From Nitrosomonas sp. (GTDB lineage Bacteria; Pseudomonadota; Gammaproteobacteria; Burkholderiales; Nitrosomonadaceae), in the NCBI GenBank assembly GCA_008015595.1, contig SSFW01000153.1, positions 1 through 57,013 on the forward strand: a stretch of DNA of 57,013 nt, written 5' to 3'. Position 1 is the first letter of the stretch. Every line of letters starts with the position of its first letter. Of this stretch, positions 55,835-57,013 are shown one piece after another. The position numbers were made by a program, and so were the translations under genes. The notes below the pieces were generated by a model. The model ran no database searches. It saw only the letters and a list, made by a program, of their open reading frames with translations, and was not told the origin of the DNA.

Positions 55835-56332
55835 ATGATAGCGTTAAAGTGGTTCTTGGTTTTGATACTGATTCTTGTTATTGTAGCAATTCTAGCAGGC
55901 CAGCTTGGGATGTTTAAGGGGGTCGCACCCAACGACCTGGGTATTGTCGAAGGTAGGCTGAAATTGCCTGCGGATACGCCAAATAGCGTATCAAGCCAAG
56001 CAGATCTCTACCCCAATCACCCGCAGCATAATTATGCCCGAATTGAGCCATTACCATTGGTAGGCGATAGCAAATCTACCTTGAGTAAAATTAAAGCAAT
56101 TATCGAGCTGATGCCTGGCTCTCAAATAATTACCAATCAAGAAAACTATCTTTATGTGCAATTTACAACGCGTGTGATGAAGTTTGTCGATGATGCAGAG
56201 TTCTGGTTTGATCCTCAGTCAAATGTCGTGCAAGTACGATCTGCCTCTCGATTAGGCAAGAGTGATCTTGGTGTTAATCGACAACGGATTGAGTGGATCC
56301 GTAAACAGTTGGAGGAAATCTCATTAAAATGA
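55835..56332 (+). CDS. DUF1499 membrane-anchored protein
   Basis: 165 residues. One N-terminal membrane helix (WFLVLILILVIVAILAGQL) is followed by a soluble domain with GRLKLPADTPNSVSSQAD, YLYVQFTTRVMKFVDDAEFW and VVQVRSASRLGKSDLGVNRQ. These are DUF1499 signatures; function unknown. It directly precedes the penicillin-acylase-like gene (10 bases between), so co-transcription is likely. Confidence 0.87.
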   Translation: MIALKWFLVLILILVIVAILAGQLGMFKGVAPNDLGIVEGRLKLPADTPNSVSSQADLYPNHPQHNYARIEPLPLVGDSKSTLSKIKAIIELMPGSQIITNQENYLYVQFTTRVMKFVDDAEFWFDPQSNVVQVRSASRLGKSDLGVNRQRIEWIRKQLEEISLK

Positions 56333-56342
56333 GAGATCACTG

Positions 56343-57013
56343 ATGACTCATTCTATTATAAATAAAAACAAGCTTTTTCTCGGCTTGGCTTTTTTTCTGC
56401 TTGGATTAGGGGGTATCTTTTGGTTTGTGTTGAGCGCTAGCTTACCGCAATACTCAGGTTCTGCTAAGCTTTCAAGCTTGACTCAGGCAGTTAGAGTTGA
56501 TCGTGACGCGTTGGGTACGGCAACGGTTCAGGCGATGAATCGACTTGATTTAACGCAGGCACTTGGCTATGTTCATGCACAAGAGCGTTTCTTTGAAATG
56601 GATCTGATGCGTCGAAGTGCGGCCGGTGAGTTGGCGGAATTATTTGGTAAAGCAGCTTTACCAAAGGATAGGCAAATACGAAAACACCGTATGAGACCTC
56701 GAGCCAAGAATATGTTTGATAACTTACCAGAGGATCAACGTGCTCTAATTGAGTCATACCGTAAAGGAGTTAATGCAGGACTAGCTGCATTACCCATCCA
56801 GTCTTTTCCCTATTTATTGATACGAGAACGTCCAGTTCCTTGGCAGAATGAAGATACTTTGCTAGTTATATTGGCGATGTATTTTACGCTGCAAGAATCA
56901 AGTCTTGACCGAGAGCTACAGCTATCAGCTTTGCAAACAGCTTTACCCGCCTCAGTCTATCAATTTTTAACTGCATCTGGCGGGGATTGGGATGCACCTC
57001 TCATCGGGATACC
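56343..57013 (+). CDS. Penicillin acylase-family Ntn hydrolase, 5' part only
   Basis: Open to the window edge and so absent from the ORF track. The first 223 residues have an N-terminal membrane anchor (LFLGLAFFLLGLGGIFWFVL). The family's alpha-chain signature follows: RVDRDALGTATVQAMNRLDL, ALGYVHAQERFFEMDLMRRS and AAGELAELFG. The catalytic N-terminal Ser of the beta chain lies beyond the window. Proteobacterial homologues include acylases of penicillin G and of acyl-homoserine lactones, so quorum-signal degradation is possible but unproved. The antisense ORF at 56491-56757 is a shadow. Confidence 0.88.
   Translation, partial: MTHSIINKNKLFLGLAFFLLGLGGIFWFVLSASLPQYSGSAKLSSLTQAVRVDRDALGTATVQAMNRLDLTQALGYVHAQERFFEMDLMRRSAAGELAELFGKAALPKDRQIRKHRMRPRAKNMFDNLPEDQRALIESYRKGVNAGLAALPIQSFPYLLIRERPVPWQNEDTLLVILAMYFTLQESSLDRELQLSALQTALPASVYQFLTASGGDWDAPLIGI

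Overview
The window reads as bacterial chromosome from a betaproteobacterium. The best guess is Nitrosomonadaceae (Nitrosomonas-like), judged from the character of the proteins (clpS-clpA, htrA/nif3, pyrR-pyrB-pyrX, coq7, devBCA, an XrtA-type glycosyltransferase) and moderate-to-low GC. No rRNA or other taxonomic marker is present, so this placement is inference. Coding density is high, both strands are used, and I see no tRNA, rRNA or CRISPR array.

Layout. 0-3.5 kb: the ClpS/ClpA protein quality-control pair, then a decayed IS5/IS1182-type transposase. 3.5-10 kb: cysM, a ComEA-like secreted DNA-binding protein with a very clear terminator, an MFS carrier, a DegS/DegQ-type protease, a Nif3-family protein and the murein transglycosylase MltA. 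10-18 kb: one long minus-strand run with closely packed, often overlapping genes (glcF, coq7, yqgE, ruvX, pyrR, pyrB, pyrX, prlC). The dihydroorotase-like member lacks its metal-binding HxH and is probably a structural partner of aspartate transcarbamoylase. 18-32 kb: an orphan membrane protein, serB, an HDOD-GGDEF regulator, pepA-holC-orphan-valS, and glyA-nrdR-ribD. 32-38.5 kb: an accessory block with a frameshifted NlpC/P60 lipoprotein, a DUF6629-like membrane protein, a very unusual 1095-residue TIR-STAND-transmembrane-periplasmic-binding-protein fusion, and a vanadium haloperoxidase. 38.5-41.3 kb: a devBCA-type export system. 41-49 kb: housekeeping genes (DUF721, GST, mnmA-nudJ, rpmB-rpmG, a second HtrA) mixed with small envelope proteins. 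50-54.7 kb: a tightly coupled glycosyltransferase/CapK-like ligase/hydrolase operon likely to serve surface glycan synthesis. 55-57 kb: a lipase, a DUF1499 protein and the 5' part of a penicillin-acylase family gene cut by the window end.

The strongest candidate for a new system is the 33530-36817 gene. Its N-terminal TIR domain keeps the SARM1-like WVHKE catalytic glutamate motif. A STAND NTPase and one membrane span follow, and then a type-I (Leu/Ile/Val-type) solute-binding domain predicted to lie in the periplasm. That order suggests a membrane receptor that senses a periplasmic ligand or phage event and triggers a cytoplasmic NAD-depleting effector. The gene is visibly more A+T-rich than the housekeeping genes around it.

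All family calls come from reading motifs in the supplied sequence. No database search was run. Several ORF-track starts were moved to internal ATG/GTG codons, and the reason is given in each entry.
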